A stretch of 64,000 nucleotides of DNA. It comes from an uncultured Anaerotruncus sp. (GTDB lineage Bacteria; Bacillota; Clostridia; Oscillospirales; Acutalibacteraceae). The position numbers and the translations under genes are program-made. The stretch lies in NCBI GenBank assembly GCA_900539775.1, contig UQDL01000001.1:124001-188000 (forward strand). Direction: 5' to 3'. This document shows, in pieces, positions 26,989 through 35,988 of this stretch. The notes beneath the pieces were generated by a model that searched no databases, was not told where the DNA came from, and saw nothing but the letters and a program-made list of their open reading frames with translations. Within the stretch, counting starts at the first letter, position 1; each line of letters begins with the position of its first letter.

Positions 26989-27915
26989 TTAAATCTGCCC
27001 GTTTTCAAGTTTGCTTAAAAATGATGTAAAATATTCCGGTAAATCACTTTCAAATTCAAGCCATTTTCCGGAGCGTGGATGCACAAAACCGATATGCTTT
27101 GCATGAAGGCATTGGCCGCCGAGCCCCTTAACGGGCTTTTTGGGGCCGTAAACCTCATCACCGGCGATTGGGTGGCCTATATATGAAAGATGCACTCTGA
27201 TTTGATGAGTGCGCCCCGTTTCAAGAGTGCAGCGCAAATGAGTGAAATTGCCGTAACGGCGAATCACACCAACATGAGTTACGGCAGGCTTAGAGTTTTT
27301 AAAAGTGACTGCCATCTTTTTTCTGTCTTTGGGATTTCTGCCGATCGGTTGCGATATTGTAAAGGTATCTTCCTTTACATTTCCGTGAGCCACGCACTCA
27401 TAAGCCCGTTCAAAAGAATGCTCCTTTATTTGCTCTGCAAGGCCTGCATGGGCAAAATCGTTTTTGGCAACAATTAAAAGGCCTGATGTGTCTTTATCAA
27501 TTCTGTGCACTATTCCCGGGCGAAGCACTCCGTTTATGCCGCTGAGTGAGCTGCCGCAATGATAAAGCAGCGCATTAACAAGCGTGCCGCTGTAATTTCC
27601 GGGGGCGGGGTGCACAACCATGCCCTTAGGCTTATTTACAACAAGCACATCCGAATCTTCAAACACAATATCAAGGGGAATATTTTCCGGCCGTGTATCA
27701 AGCTCAACGGGCTGCGGAATAACCAGTGCCACCATATCACCCTGCTTGAGTTTATAATTTTTGCTTTGTGTTAAGGAATTAACCTTTACGCCGCCTTCAT
27801 CTATAATTTTTGCAGCGGCCGAGCGTGAAAGCCCTTCTGCGCTGTCGCTTACAAATTTATCAAGCCTTTCGCCTGCATTTTCCGGCAGCACATTAAAAAT
27901 ATAAGCATCACTCAA
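26989..27915 (-). CDS. Ribosomal large-subunit pseudouridine synthase, RluA/RluD family
   Basis: The enzyme isomerises uridines to pseudouridine, probably in 23S rRNA. The 308-residue protein has an S4 RNA-binding domain (residues 10-70), then the catalytic domain with HRIDKDTSGLLIVAK near residue 135, containing the catalytic Asp, and GRTHQIRVHL near 225. I chose the TTG at 27915 because AGGAGG lies 9 nt before it and the start overlaps the lspA stop by 8 nt, a typical coupled pair. A longer frame runs into lspA. Confidence 0.93.
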   Translation of the reverse strand: MSDAYIFNVLPENAGERLDKFVSDSAEGLSRSAAAKIIDEGGVKVNSLTQSKNYKLKQGDMVALVIPQPVELDTRPENIPLDIVFEDSDVLVVNKPKGMVVHPAPGNYSGTLVNALLYHCGSSLSGINGVLRPGIVHRIDKDTSGLLIVAKNDFAHAGLAEQIKEHSFERAYECVAHGNVKEDTFTISQPIGRNPKDRKKMAVTFKNSKPAVTHVGVIRRYGNFTHLRCTLETGRTHQIRVHLSYIGHPIAGDEVYGPKKPVKGLGGQCLHAKHIGFVHPRSGKWLEFESDLPEYFTSFLSKLENGQI

Positions 27916-28390
27916 CAGCCTTATCCTCCTTTTTAAACAAATCCAAAAGAAGATAAATAACAAGAGAAACCGCGCCGAGCGTTACGGCACAATCGGCAAT
28001 ATTGAAAACGGCGAAATCCACAAAAACCGGCTCTATGAAATCAACAACAAAGCCATACAAAGCACGGTCTATTAAATTACCGATACCGCCCGCCACAATA
28101 ACTGCAATGCTCCAATAAAGCCAAAGCGATTTGCAGCGATTTGAAAAAATATACCAAAGCGCCGCCGAGCAAGCCACAACAGTGACCGCAACAAACACCC
28201 AACGGGCTCCGTTAAACAGTGAAAATGCCATGCCTGTGTTTTCGGCATACTTAAAGCGAACAACACCCTTAATAAAATTAACCGGCTCGCCGCCCTTTAA
28301 TTCCTTTACGGCAAAATATTTTGTTATTTGATCAAAAGCGACAATAAGAAAAATCATTATTGCACACCAAATATGCTTTTTTTTATGCAA
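27908..28390 (-). CDS. lspA: Lipoprotein signal peptidase (signal peptidase II)
   Basis: LspA cleaves signal peptides from prolipoproteins such as the one at 450. The 160-residue protein has four membrane helices and the family motifs ENTGMAFSLF near residue 50, GGIGNLIDRALYGFVVDF near 102-119 and FNIADCAVTLG near 128. The two catalytic aspartates are those in VVDF and IADC. I chose the TTG at 28390 because GGGAGT lies 6 nt before it. The gene follows a probable terminator of ileS and leads into rluD. Confidence 0.95.
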   Translation of the reverse strand: MHKKKHIWCAIMIFLIVAFDQITKYFAVKELKGGEPVNFIKGVVRFKYAENTGMAFSLFNGARWVFVAVTVVACSAALWYIFSNRCKSLWLYWSIAVIVAGGIGNLIDRALYGFVVDFIEPVFVDFAVFNIADCAVTLGAVSLVIYLLLDLFKKEDKAVE

Positions 28391-28403
28391 AATATCACTC
28401 CCG

Positions 28404-28447
28404 TAAAAAAACAAAGCACAAGGCGGGCAGATCTCTTGCCCGCCTTG
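28404..28447 (-). terminator. Probable terminator after ileS
   Basis: An 11-bp hairpin (CAAGGCGGGCA with TGCCCGCCTTG) is followed on the minus strand by TGCTTTG and seven T residues, so the T-run is offset by several bases. The lspA ribosome site begins right after it. Readthrough is plausible. Confidence 0.6.
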
Positions 28448-28463
28448 ATAAAAGATTTAATTA

Positions 28464-31271
28464 TTATTGCATTTGTGCAAGAACTTCGGCACAATGAGCG
28501 CAAAGATGCGGATGATTTGCATCTTTTCCGACTGTGGAGGAGAATTTCCAGCAGCGCTCGCACTTTTCACCGTCTGCCTTGGCAACGGAAACTGTGAGTC
28601 CTTCAACATCGCCTGAAAAATCCTGCTTATCCGAAACAACTTCAACAGCAGAAGTGATGAAAATTTCGGGCAATGCAGCTTCATTTGCCTTTAAGAAATC
28701 ATAAAGTTCTCCGTCTGCACCGAGGGTAATCTTAGCCTCAAGCGATTTGCCGATGATTTTTTCGTTTCTTGCAAGCTCAAGAGCCTTTTGAACATCAACA
28801 CGAACTGCATGAACTCTTTCCCACTTATCCATAAATGCTTTATCGGTTTCAATGAAATCGGAATTAGGAATTTCGTTAAAGAGCGGTGATTCCGCATTTT
28901 TTGAAGAATCATGCGGCATGAAGCGCCAAATTTCATCTGCCGTGAAAGCAAGAATCGGAGTAAGCATAAGAGTGAGCGCATCAAGGATTTTATAGAGAAC
29001 GGTTTGGGCCGCACGGCGTGTGTTTGATGTGCTTACAGAGGTGTAAAGTCTGTCTTTAAGCACATCAAAATAGAAGTTACTCATATCAACAACGCAGAAA
29101 TTGTGAATTGCATGCGCCGCAGTGTGATACTCATAAATTTCAAAGCTGTTTCTTACTGTTGTGATAAGTTCATCCAGCTTCATAAGAGCATACTTATCAA
29201 GCTCTTCAAGGCTTTCATTTGCAACCTGATCCTTATTCGGATCAAAATCATAAAGGTTACCGAGGCAGAAACGAGCCGTGTTTCTGATTTTTCTGTAATT
29301 ATCCGAAAGCTGCTTCAGGATTTCGGGGCTGATTCTGATATCTGCATGATAATCAGAAGAAGCAACCCAAAGGCGAAGAATATCTGCACCGTATTTTTGA
29401 ATGATATCCTGCGGAGCAATGCCGTTTCCAAGGGATTTAGACATTTTTTTGCCTTCGCCGTCAACAGTCCATCCATGAGTGATGATTTGCTTAAACGGAG
29501 CGCCGAGCCCCTGAGCAACAGAGGTAAGAAGCGAGGATTGGAACCAACCTCTGTATTGGTCTGCACCCTCAAGATAAACATCGGCAGGTCTGCCGAGATA
29601 GGGCCTTTTTGCGAGAACGGCCTGATGAGTTGAACCCGAATCAAACCAAACATCCATAATATCGGATTCCTTATCAAAGCCTTCTGCTTTGCCGCAATGA
29701 GGGCACTTAAAGCCCTCAGGAAGGAAATATTCGGCATCGTGCGCATACCAAGCATCAGAGCCTTCTTTGCCGAAGATTTCGGAAACCTTCATCATAACAT
29801 CATTATCAATAATTTCCTTGCCGCAATGCTTACAATAAAGCACGGGAATGGGAACGCCCCATTTTCTTTGGCGGGAAATGCACCAATCTGCACGCTCTCT
29901 AACCATTGACTGAAGCCTGTCTTTACCCCATTCAGGGAACCATTTAACGCTTTCGGAAGCCTTAACAGCATCCTCCTTGAAATCATCAACAGAGCAAAAC
30001 CATTGAGAAGTGGCTCTGAAGATAACGGGCTTGTGGCAACGCCAGCAATGCGGATATTGGTGGATGATTTTTTGAAGGGCGAAAAGATTTCCTGTTTTTT
30101 CAAGATGCTCTGCAATCGGCTTATTAGCCTCTTCCGTTGTGAGGCCGGCAAATTCGCCTGCTTCTTCTGTGAGCCTGCCCTTTGCATCAACGGGCACAAC
30201 GATAGGAATTTCGGGATAGTTTTTGCAAACAACAAAGTCTTCAACACCGTGGCCGGGAGCAGTGTGAACACAGCCGGTGCCCGAATCAAGCGTTACATGA
30301 TCGCCGACGATAACAAGAGAAGTTCTGTCTATAAACGGATGGCGGCACTTCATATATTCAAGCTCGCTGCCCATAATTGTGCCTACGATTTCATAATCGG
30401 ATTCGGCAACGCCCTTTGCCTCCATGGCAGAAGCCACAAGATCTGTTGCCATAATATAATATTCGCTGCCGTATTTAACAAGAGAATATTCAAAGCTTGG
30501 GCCCACGCAAATTGCAACGTTTGCGGGCAAGGTCCACGTTGTGGTTGTCCAAATAACGAAATAGGTGTTTTTAATATCCGCACCCATTGCCGAAAGCTTG
30601 CCGAGATCATCGCACACATTAAACTTAACATAAATTGAATGGCAAGGATCCTCTGCATATTCGATTTCTGCCTCTGCAAGAGCGGTGTTGCAATCCGGGC
30701 ACCAATAAACGGGCTTTAAGCCCTTATAGATATAGCCCTTTGTTGCCATTGCGGCAAAAACCTTAATTTGCTCCTCTTCAAAATCCTTTGTGAGGGTGAT
30801 ATAGGGATTATCCCATTCGCCGATTACGCCGAGGCGTTTAAAGCTTTCACGCTGAATATCAACGAAGCCGAGCGCTGTTTCACGGCAGATTTTACGAAGT
30901 TCCAAATCAGAAATATTCGTTTCTGCCGAAATGTGGGCTTCTTTTCTGGCTTTAAGCTCCGTGGGAAGACCGTGAGTGTCCCAGCCGGGAACATAAGGGG
31001 ATTTAAAGCCCGTCATATTCTTATATCTTACAATAAAATCCTTTAAGGTTTTATTGAGCGCATGGCCGATATGAATATCGCCGTTTGCATATGGAGGGCC
31101 GTCGTGCAAAACGAAAAGCGGCTTGCCGTCATTAAGCTCCATAAGCTTTTCATACTGCTTATTTTCATACCAGGTTTTAAGAATTTCCGGCTCACGCTGC
31201 GGAAGCGAAGCACGCATGGGAAATTCTGTTTTCATCATATTCAGTGTATCTTTATAGTCCATTGTTATCAT
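28464..31271 (-). CDS. ileS: Isoleucine--tRNA ligase
   Basis: IleS charges tRNA-Ile and edits mischarged valine. The 935-residue protein has PPYANGDIHIGHALNK near residue 60-70 (HIGH), an editing domain between, KMSKS in GEGKKMSKSLGN near residue 600, and a C-terminal zinc ribbon with CERCW and CAHC. Three closely spaced starts exist (TTG 31274, ATG 31271, ATG 31262); I took 31271, because AAAGG lies just before it. The gene sits 14 nt after divIVA-like, a common Firmicutes order, and no T-box leader fits in the gap. Confidence 0.96.
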   Translation of the reverse strand: MITMDYKDTLNMMKTEFPMRASLPQREPEILKTWYENKQYEKLMELNDGKPLFVLHDGPPYANGDIHIGHALNKTLKDFIVRYKNMTGFKSPYVPGWDTHGLPTELKARKEAHISAETNISDLELRKICRETALGFVDIQRESFKRLGVIGEWDNPYITLTKDFEEEQIKVFAAMATKGYIYKGLKPVYWCPDCNTALAEAEIEYAEDPCHSIYVKFNVCDDLGKLSAMGADIKNTYFVIWTTTTWTLPANVAICVGPSFEYSLVKYGSEYYIMATDLVASAMEAKGVAESDYEIVGTIMGSELEYMKCRHPFIDRTSLVIVGDHVTLDSGTGCVHTAPGHGVEDFVVCKNYPEIPIVVPVDAKGRLTEEAGEFAGLTTEEANKPIAEHLEKTGNLFALQKIIHQYPHCWRCHKPVIFRATSQWFCSVDDFKEDAVKASESVKWFPEWGKDRLQSMVRERADWCISRQRKWGVPIPVLYCKHCGKEIIDNDVMMKVSEIFGKEGSDAWYAHDAEYFLPEGFKCPHCGKAEGFDKESDIMDVWFDSGSTHQAVLAKRPYLGRPADVYLEGADQYRGWFQSSLLTSVAQGLGAPFKQIITHGWTVDGEGKKMSKSLGNGIAPQDIIQKYGADILRLWVASSDYHADIRISPEILKQLSDNYRKIRNTARFCLGNLYDFDPNKDQVANESLEELDKYALMKLDELITTVRNSFEIYEYHTAAHAIHNFCVVDMSNFYFDVLKDRLYTSVSTSNTRRAAQTVLYKILDALTLMLTPILAFTADEIWRFMPHDSSKNAESPLFNEIPNSDFIETDKAFMDKWERVHAVRVDVQKALELARNEKIIGKSLEAKITLGADGELYDFLKANEAALPEIFITSAVEVVSDKQDFSGDVEGLTVSVAKADGEKCERCWKFSSTVGKDANHPHLCAHCAEVLAQMQ

Positions 31272-31285
31272 CAACCTTTATTAGA

Positions 31286-32560
31286 TTATTTCTTTTTCTT
31301 TTTGAAGAAGCCCTTAAATTTTGAACCTTCTTCTTCCTCATCCTCATCAGGCGGGATAAGGCTTATTTTTTCATTTGTTCTGAACTGACCTTCGGGTTTA
31401 ACATGGAAGAAATCTTCAAACGGAAGATGTTCTTCTTTTTCATCGGAAGCGGAATTATCCTGAGAGAATGCAGCCACTGCGCTATGTACATCTGCCGGCT
31501 CGTCATTTTCTTCCGGCTGAGCCTCTTTGGCCGCAATGCTTTCCGGCTCTGTTTCCTCAAGTTCATACTCAACCTCTGCCGGAGCAATCTTTTCAGGCTC
31601 GGTTGTGTTTATATCAACAATTTCATCTGCACTTTCTTCCGCAGGCTGAGCTTCTTCTGCGCCGCTTACCGCATCATTTGATTCGGTATTATCGGTATCA
31701 TCTGCCGTTTCGGCTTTTTCCGCATCGGCATCTGCTTCATCCTCGGCAGCATTTTGCGGCTCCGCCAAATCTTCTTCAGGCGCATCTTCGCTTTCTGCCG
31801 GAGCTTCGGCTTGCTCAAATGATTGCTGCATATCATCAATCTTTGCGGAAACTTCATCTATATCCTGAGCTGTTTGCTTGATTACGCTTTCAAGCTCTTC
31901 ATCGACGGAAGCTTCGGGGCAGGCCTCCATATCAGCAAGCCTTTCAAGCTGAGCCTCATAAAGCGAAACAAGCTGATCCTTAAAAGATTCAGCCTCTGCT
32001 TTAAGAGAGTCTTTCAAATTGCCGTAATGCTCTTTTTCCTCTTTGGCTTTTGAGATAAGCTGCTGTGAAATGCTTTTTGCCTCTTGCAAAAGTGCTGAGG
32101 AATCAGCCTTGGCATCTGCCATTTCTTTATCTGCCTTTTCCCTTGCCTCTGAAAGAATTTCTCCGGCTGCATCTGCCTTTTCTTTGGTGAGCCTTGCAGC
32201 ATATTCACGAGCATCGGAAACTATTTTTTCCGCTTTTTCTTTTGCATCGGTTACGGTTATTTGAATTGTGCGTGCGCTTTCGGCAAGCAAATCATCTGCC
32301 TTTTCCTGAGCGTTTTTCTTAACCTCGGACGCAGCTTTTTGAGCTGTGAGCAAGGTGTCTTTAATGGAATCCTCTTCTTCTCTGTATTCCTCTATTTTTT
32401 TTGCAAGGATCTCCATTTTTCTGTAAAGCTCTTTATTTTCATCATAAATGGCTGTGAATGATTCTTCTATTTCTCTGATAAAAGCATTTGTTTCATCAAT
32501 ATCATAGCCGTATTGTGCCTTTGAAAGCACCTTTTCCCTGATCTGCGCAGGCGTAATCAT
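31286..32560 (-). CDS. DivIVA-domain coiled-coil protein with acidic tail
   Basis: The 424-residue protein begins with a DivIVA membrane-binding domain (GYDIDETNAFIREIEE near residue 18), followed by about 190 residues of coiled coil rich in Ala, Glu and Lys. The region from about residue 245 to 395 is low-complexity and acidic, rich in Glu, Ala and Asp, and the end is basic (KFKGFFKKKKK). DivIVA homologues mark curved membrane at poles and septa and recruit division or segregation factors. The sepF-divIVA order supports a division role. The acidic tail is much longer than in classical DivIVA and may be a disordered recruiter. GGAGGAGAGG precedes the start. Confidence 0.85.
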   Translation of the reverse strand: MITPAQIREKVLSKAQYGYDIDETNAFIREIEESFTAIYDENKELYRKMEILAKKIEEYREEEDSIKDTLLTAQKAASEVKKNAQEKADDLLAESARTIQITVTDAKEKAEKIVSDAREYAARLTKEKADAAGEILSEAREKADKEMADAKADSSALLQEAKSISQQLISKAKEEKEHYGNLKDSLKAEAESFKDQLVSLYEAQLERLADMEACPEASVDEELESVIKQTAQDIDEVSAKIDDMQQSFEQAEAPAESEDAPEEDLAEPQNAAEDEADADAEKAETADDTDNTESNDAVSGAEEAQPAEESADEIVDINTTEPEKIAPAEVEYELEETEPESIAAKEAQPEENDEPADVHSAVAAFSQDNSASDEKEEHLPFEDFFHVKPEGQFRTNEKISLIPPDEDEEEEGSKFKGFFKKKKK

Positions 32561-32591
32561 AAGATACCTCTCCTCCTTAATGATTTGGCAA

Positions 32592-33080
32592 TCAATACAT
32601 TATCATGCCGTTGTTTTCAAGCTCATCTATAAGATCGCCCATAACATCAACGTTATAAGGGGTGATGATATAAGTGCTGTTTGCCACTCTTTTAATTTGG
32701 CCGTTATTCGCATATGCAACGCCGCTTAAAAAATCAAGCAGGCGGCGGGCAATATCCCTGTTTGTGGATTCAAGATTGAGCACAACCGTGCGCTTTTCAT
32801 TAAGATTATCGCCGATTGAAGCAGCCTCTTCAAACCTTTCGGGCTTAACCAGCACAACCTGAAGCTGCGCCGTTGTGTGAATATTAACAACCTTGTCCGA
32901 TTCCGCACGGGTGCGGTGAATTTTTTCGGGTTTTTCTTCCTTTGGCACTCTTGTGCTTCTGTGCTTTTCCCTTTTTGGCGGTGCCGGCATGGAATAACCC
33001 GGATTTTCATCATAAAAATCATCAAATTCATCTTCGTCGTTATCACGAAGCATCTCGGTGAATTTATCTAAAAAACCCAT
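32592..33080 (-). CDS. sepF: Cell division protein SepF
   Basis: SepF tethers FtsZ to the membrane and bundles its filaments. The 162-residue protein has an N-terminal amphipathic start (MGFLDKFTEML), a charged linker (residues 20-65) and the conserved C-terminal domain with VVLNLESTNRDIARRLLDFLSGVAYANNG near 95-125. Strong ribosome site AGGGAGG lies before the ATG. It is the standard neighbour of yggS and divIVA in Gram-positive bacteria. Confidence 0.94.
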   Translation of the reverse strand: MGFLDKFTEMLRDNDEDEFDDFYDENPGYSMPAPPKREKHRSTRVPKEEKPEKIHRTRAESDKVVNIHTTAQLQVVLVKPERFEEAASIGDNLNEKRTVVLNLESTNRDIARRLLDFLSGVAYANNGQIKRVANSTYIITPYNVDVMGDLIDELENNGMIMY

Positions 33081-33096
33081 TACTTTTCCTCCCTGC

Positions 33097-33825
33097 TCAA
33101 TAATATTTTCTGGCGCCGAATATTGCGGAGCCTACTCTTACTATATCGGAACCCTCTGCAATTGCGGCCTTATAATCGCCGCTCATGCCCATTGAGAGAA
33201 TTTCCATATCTATATTATCTATTTTTTTGCCTTTAATGTCAATGAAAGATTGACGAAGTGCGGCAAAATATTTGCGTGCCTCCGCTTCGCTTTCGCAAAC
33301 GGGCGGAATTGCCATAAGGCCCTTTATCTTAATATTGGGTAATTCCGAAATCATGCAAAGCGTTTCTTCAAGCTCTGCGGGAATTAAACCGCTTTTGCTT
33401 TCTTCCATTCCTATATTAACTTCCGCAAGGCAATTTGTTACCAAGCCCTTTGCTGCGGAAACTCTGGATATTTCCTTTGCAAGCTTAAACGAGGAAACGG
33501 ATTCTATCATATCAACCTCGCCGATTATTTGGCGCACCTTATTGGTTTGCAGATGGCCTATCAAATGGCGCTCAACACCACCGAGATTAAGTTCGTCCTT
33601 TTTGCCCAAATATTCCTGAACTCTGTTTTCGCCTATCAAATCTGCGCCAAGCTCAAGAGCCTTGTTTATATAAGGCGGTTCCACCGTTTTGGTAACGCAC
33701 ATAAGGCGAACGGCATCCTCTGCCCTGCCGGCTTTAACTGCGCATTCCTTAACGGATTCAAGAATTCGCTTATAATTTTCCTCAACGGCTTTATGCCTTT
33801 CTTCATCAATTATATACTTTCCCAT
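33097..33825 (-). CDS. YggS/PROSC family PLP homeostasis protein
   Basis: This 242-residue TIM-barrel protein binds pyridoxal phosphate and keeps PLP and amino-acid pools balanced, without a proven enzymatic reaction. The PLP lysine is in MCVTKTVEP near residue 42, followed by LIGENRVQEYLGK near 65, HLIGHLQTNK near 85 and LSMGMSGDYKAAIAEGSDIVRVG near 210. I chose the ATG at 33825 because AAGGAG lies 7 nt before it. It overlaps the HlyD-like gene by 20 nt. Confidence 0.94.
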   Translation of the reverse strand: MGKYIIDEERHKAVEENYKRILESVKECAVKAGRAEDAVRLMCVTKTVEPPYINKALELGADLIGENRVQEYLGKKDELNLGGVERHLIGHLQTNKVRQIIGEVDMIESVSSFKLAKEISRVSAAKGLVTNCLAEVNIGMEESKSGLIPAELEETLCMISELPNIKIKGLMAIPPVCESEAEARKYFAALRQSFIDIKGKKIDNIDMEILSMGMSGDYKAAIAEGSDIVRVGSAIFGARKYY

Positions 33826-35074
33826 CACGAAGCTCCTTTCCGCGGGTTATTATTTGATCATAAAGGCGAATACCGTCTTCATCTTTTTCATCATAAGCAA
33901 GCACAACATAATCGCCCTGAGTATAAAGCACTTCCGCCTTGCGCCATTCCACAACGGATGCCACAAGCGCATAAACGCCCTTTTCGCCGTTATTCATATG
34001 AACTGCGCTTGCGGGCATTTTTATTCCCTCATATTTATTGACGCGCAATTCTATATCCACCGTTCTTAAAGAGGCTATATCGCTGTTCATTTCGCTGCAT
34101 TCAAGCACAAGTGCCGTTTTTTCAACACCGAGCTGATTTTCGGCGCCGCTTAATATTTTGCATGTGTAAACATGATCCGTGCCATCTACGGAAACATCTA
34201 TATTCTCGCCGTTTTCCAAGCCTTTTATCTGCTGTGTATCCACAACGGCACAAAGATACCATTCAAAACTTGTGATAAGCTTGCCGAGCGAATTTGTTGA
34301 CTGCACATTTTCCGATTGATCGATCCATTGCTGCAAAGTTTCAACATCAAGCCCGGAAGAAACGGAGGAATAATCAAATGCGGTTTCAAGCCCATCCGTG
34401 TAGTTTGAAAAAATCCCCGATTCCTCTGCTTTCACATAGCCTACCGGCTTACAGGCATTTTCATCTATTGCATTTATTTTTTCTTCGATTTCCTTCATTA
34501 CGGAAGAAAAATCTATACTGTTGCCCACCAAAATTTGAGTTCTGGTGAATTTATCGTTAAGCTCGGAGCAATAATCGGCAGAGCTTTTAAAATTACCTGC
34601 CGCATTTGCACGCACAAGGCCGTTTATATCATTGATAACATCCTTGCCAAGCGATTCAACATCCGCCGCTTGCCCAACGGCTTGATTTTCCATATCATCA
34701 TAATATTTAAGCTGCTGCTCAAGACTTTTATAATTTGAATATTCCTGAGCGCTTTCGGAGCTTGAAAAAACCTTTGCGATTTCGCCGCCCTTGTTAATCT
34801 TATCGCAATCATCGATTGAAACGGAGGTTACGGCGTTTTCATCTGCGGAAACAAGCCTTTCATCTCTTACGGCAAGAGCCTTTGCCTGCACCGTTTCATA
34901 CACGGTGGACACAACGGCGGTTTGCGTTTTCAGGCGCACATTAAACAAGCCGTAAAGCTGCACGGCAAGATAAGCAACGATTAAAAACACCACAAAGCCC
35001 ATTGCAAGCCATTCTTTATTTAATTTAGGCGTTTTTTTTCTTTTAACGCTTTTTTCCTTTTCATTGCTTTCCAT
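33806..35074 (-). CDS. HlyD-like membrane-fusion protein next to the division genes
   Basis: The 422-residue protein has a basic N-terminal cytoplasmic tail, one membrane helix near residues 25-48, and a large external part with coiled-coil segments (about residues 100-210) and beta-rich regions. The last 60 residues look like a lipoyl/HlyD barrel domain ending in IITRGKELRDGKVYN. It resembles HlyD-type periplasmic adaptors, which in Clostridia are often found beside yggS and sepF without an ABC pump. A role in division or envelope assembly is inference. It overlaps both neighbours (miaA by 14 nt, yggS by 20 nt). Confidence 0.7.
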   Translation of the reverse strand: MESNEKEKSVKRKKTPKLNKEWLAMGFVVFLIVAYLAVQLYGLFNVRLKTQTAVVSTVYETVQAKALAVRDERLVSADENAVTSVSIDDCDKINKGGEIAKVFSSSESAQEYSNYKSLEQQLKYYDDMENQAVGQAADVESLGKDVINDINGLVRANAAGNFKSSADYCSELNDKFTRTQILVGNSIDFSSVMKEIEEKINAIDENACKPVGYVKAEESGIFSNYTDGLETAFDYSSVSSGLDVETLQQWIDQSENVQSTNSLGKLITSFEWYLCAVVDTQQIKGLENGENIDVSVDGTDHVYTCKILSGAENQLGVEKTALVLECSEMNSDIASLRTVDIELRVNKYEGIKMPASAVHMNNGEKGVYALVASVVEWRKAEVLYTQGDYVVLAYDEKDEDGIRLYDQIITRGKELRDGKVYN

Positions 35075-35987
35075 TTAAAAAATCCCTGCTTAAATCAACG
35101 GCTTTTTCGGCAAGCTTATCATAACCCAGCTCATCCGCATAAAGCCACACGGCGTTTTCACGCCTTTTAAACCATGTGATTTGCCGCTTTGCATAGCGGC
35201 GTGTTTCCTGCTTTATTTTTTCCAAAGCGGCATCAAATGAAATTTCGCCTGCAAAATACGGTGCAAGCTCTTTATGGCCGATGGCCTGTGCAGCCGTTTT
35301 GCCGCCCGACGCAAGATTGATTCTTGCCTCTTCTTCAAGCCCCGACGCAGCCATTTGATCCACCCTGGCATTTATGCGGGAATAAAGCAAATCCCGGTTT
35401 TTAAATCCGATAACAAGATAAAGCACATCATATGGCGACTGCCGCCTTGAAAGCAAATCCAGCTCGGTTTTTGTTTTGCCTGTTGAGTAATATATTTCAA
35501 GCGCGCGAACAACACGCTTTTTATTGTTTTTATGAATTTTCCGTGCCTCTGCCGGATCCGTTTGCAGCAGCCTTGCAAACAATTCATCCTCATCAAGCTG
35601 CATAAGCTTTGCCCTAAGCTCCTCATCCGGAGCGGCTGAGGAAAAAGAAACATTATCAACAAAGCTGTCTATAAAAAGCCCCGTGCCGCCTGCAATAACA
35701 GGAACGGAACCGGATGCCGTTATTTGCGAAACGGCTTTTCTTGCCGCACTGCAAAAATCCGAAACCGAAAAGGAAACAGAGCGATCCAAAAACTCATTGA
35801 GCATATGCGGCACACCTTGCATTTCCTGCTTTGTTGGCGCTGCCGTTGCTATTCCCATGCCCTTATAAACCTGCATTGAATCGGCGCAGATAACCGAGCC
35901 GCCCACCGCCTTTGCGATTTGCACGGCAAGATTTGTTTTGCCGCTTGCCGTTGGGCCTGCAACAACTATAAGCTTAGTTTTATCCAT
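35061..35987 (-). CDS. miaA: tRNA dimethylallyltransferase
   Basis: MiaA adds the dimethylallyl group to A37 of tRNAs reading UNN codons, and MiaB (encoded upstream in the same run) then methylthiolates it. The 308-residue protein has the P-loop GPTASGKTNLA near residue 10, the substrate site DSMQVYKGMGIATAAPT near 35 and the RALEIYYSTGKT segment near 165. I chose the ATG at 35987, one base after the mutL stop; a TTG 18 nt upstream is in frame. Confidence 0.95.
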   Translation of the reverse strand: MDKTKLIVVAGPTASGKTNLAVQIAKAVGGSVICADSMQVYKGMGIATAAPTKQEMQGVPHMLNEFLDRSVSFSVSDFCSAARKAVSQITASGSVPVIAGGTGLFIDSFVDNVSFSSAAPDEELRAKLMQLDEDELFARLLQTDPAEARKIHKNNKKRVVRALEIYYSTGKTKTELDLLSRRQSPYDVLYLVIGFKNRDLLYSRINARVDQMAASGLEEEARINLASGGKTAAQAIGHKELAPYFAGEISFDAALEKIKQETRRYAKRQITWFKRRENAVWLYADELGYDKLAEKAVDLSRDFLNGKQ

Positions 35988-35988
35988 A

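Noticed and set aside
31272..31285. T-box leader for ileS
   Set aside because: The gap to the upstream gene is only 14 nt, too short for a T-box.
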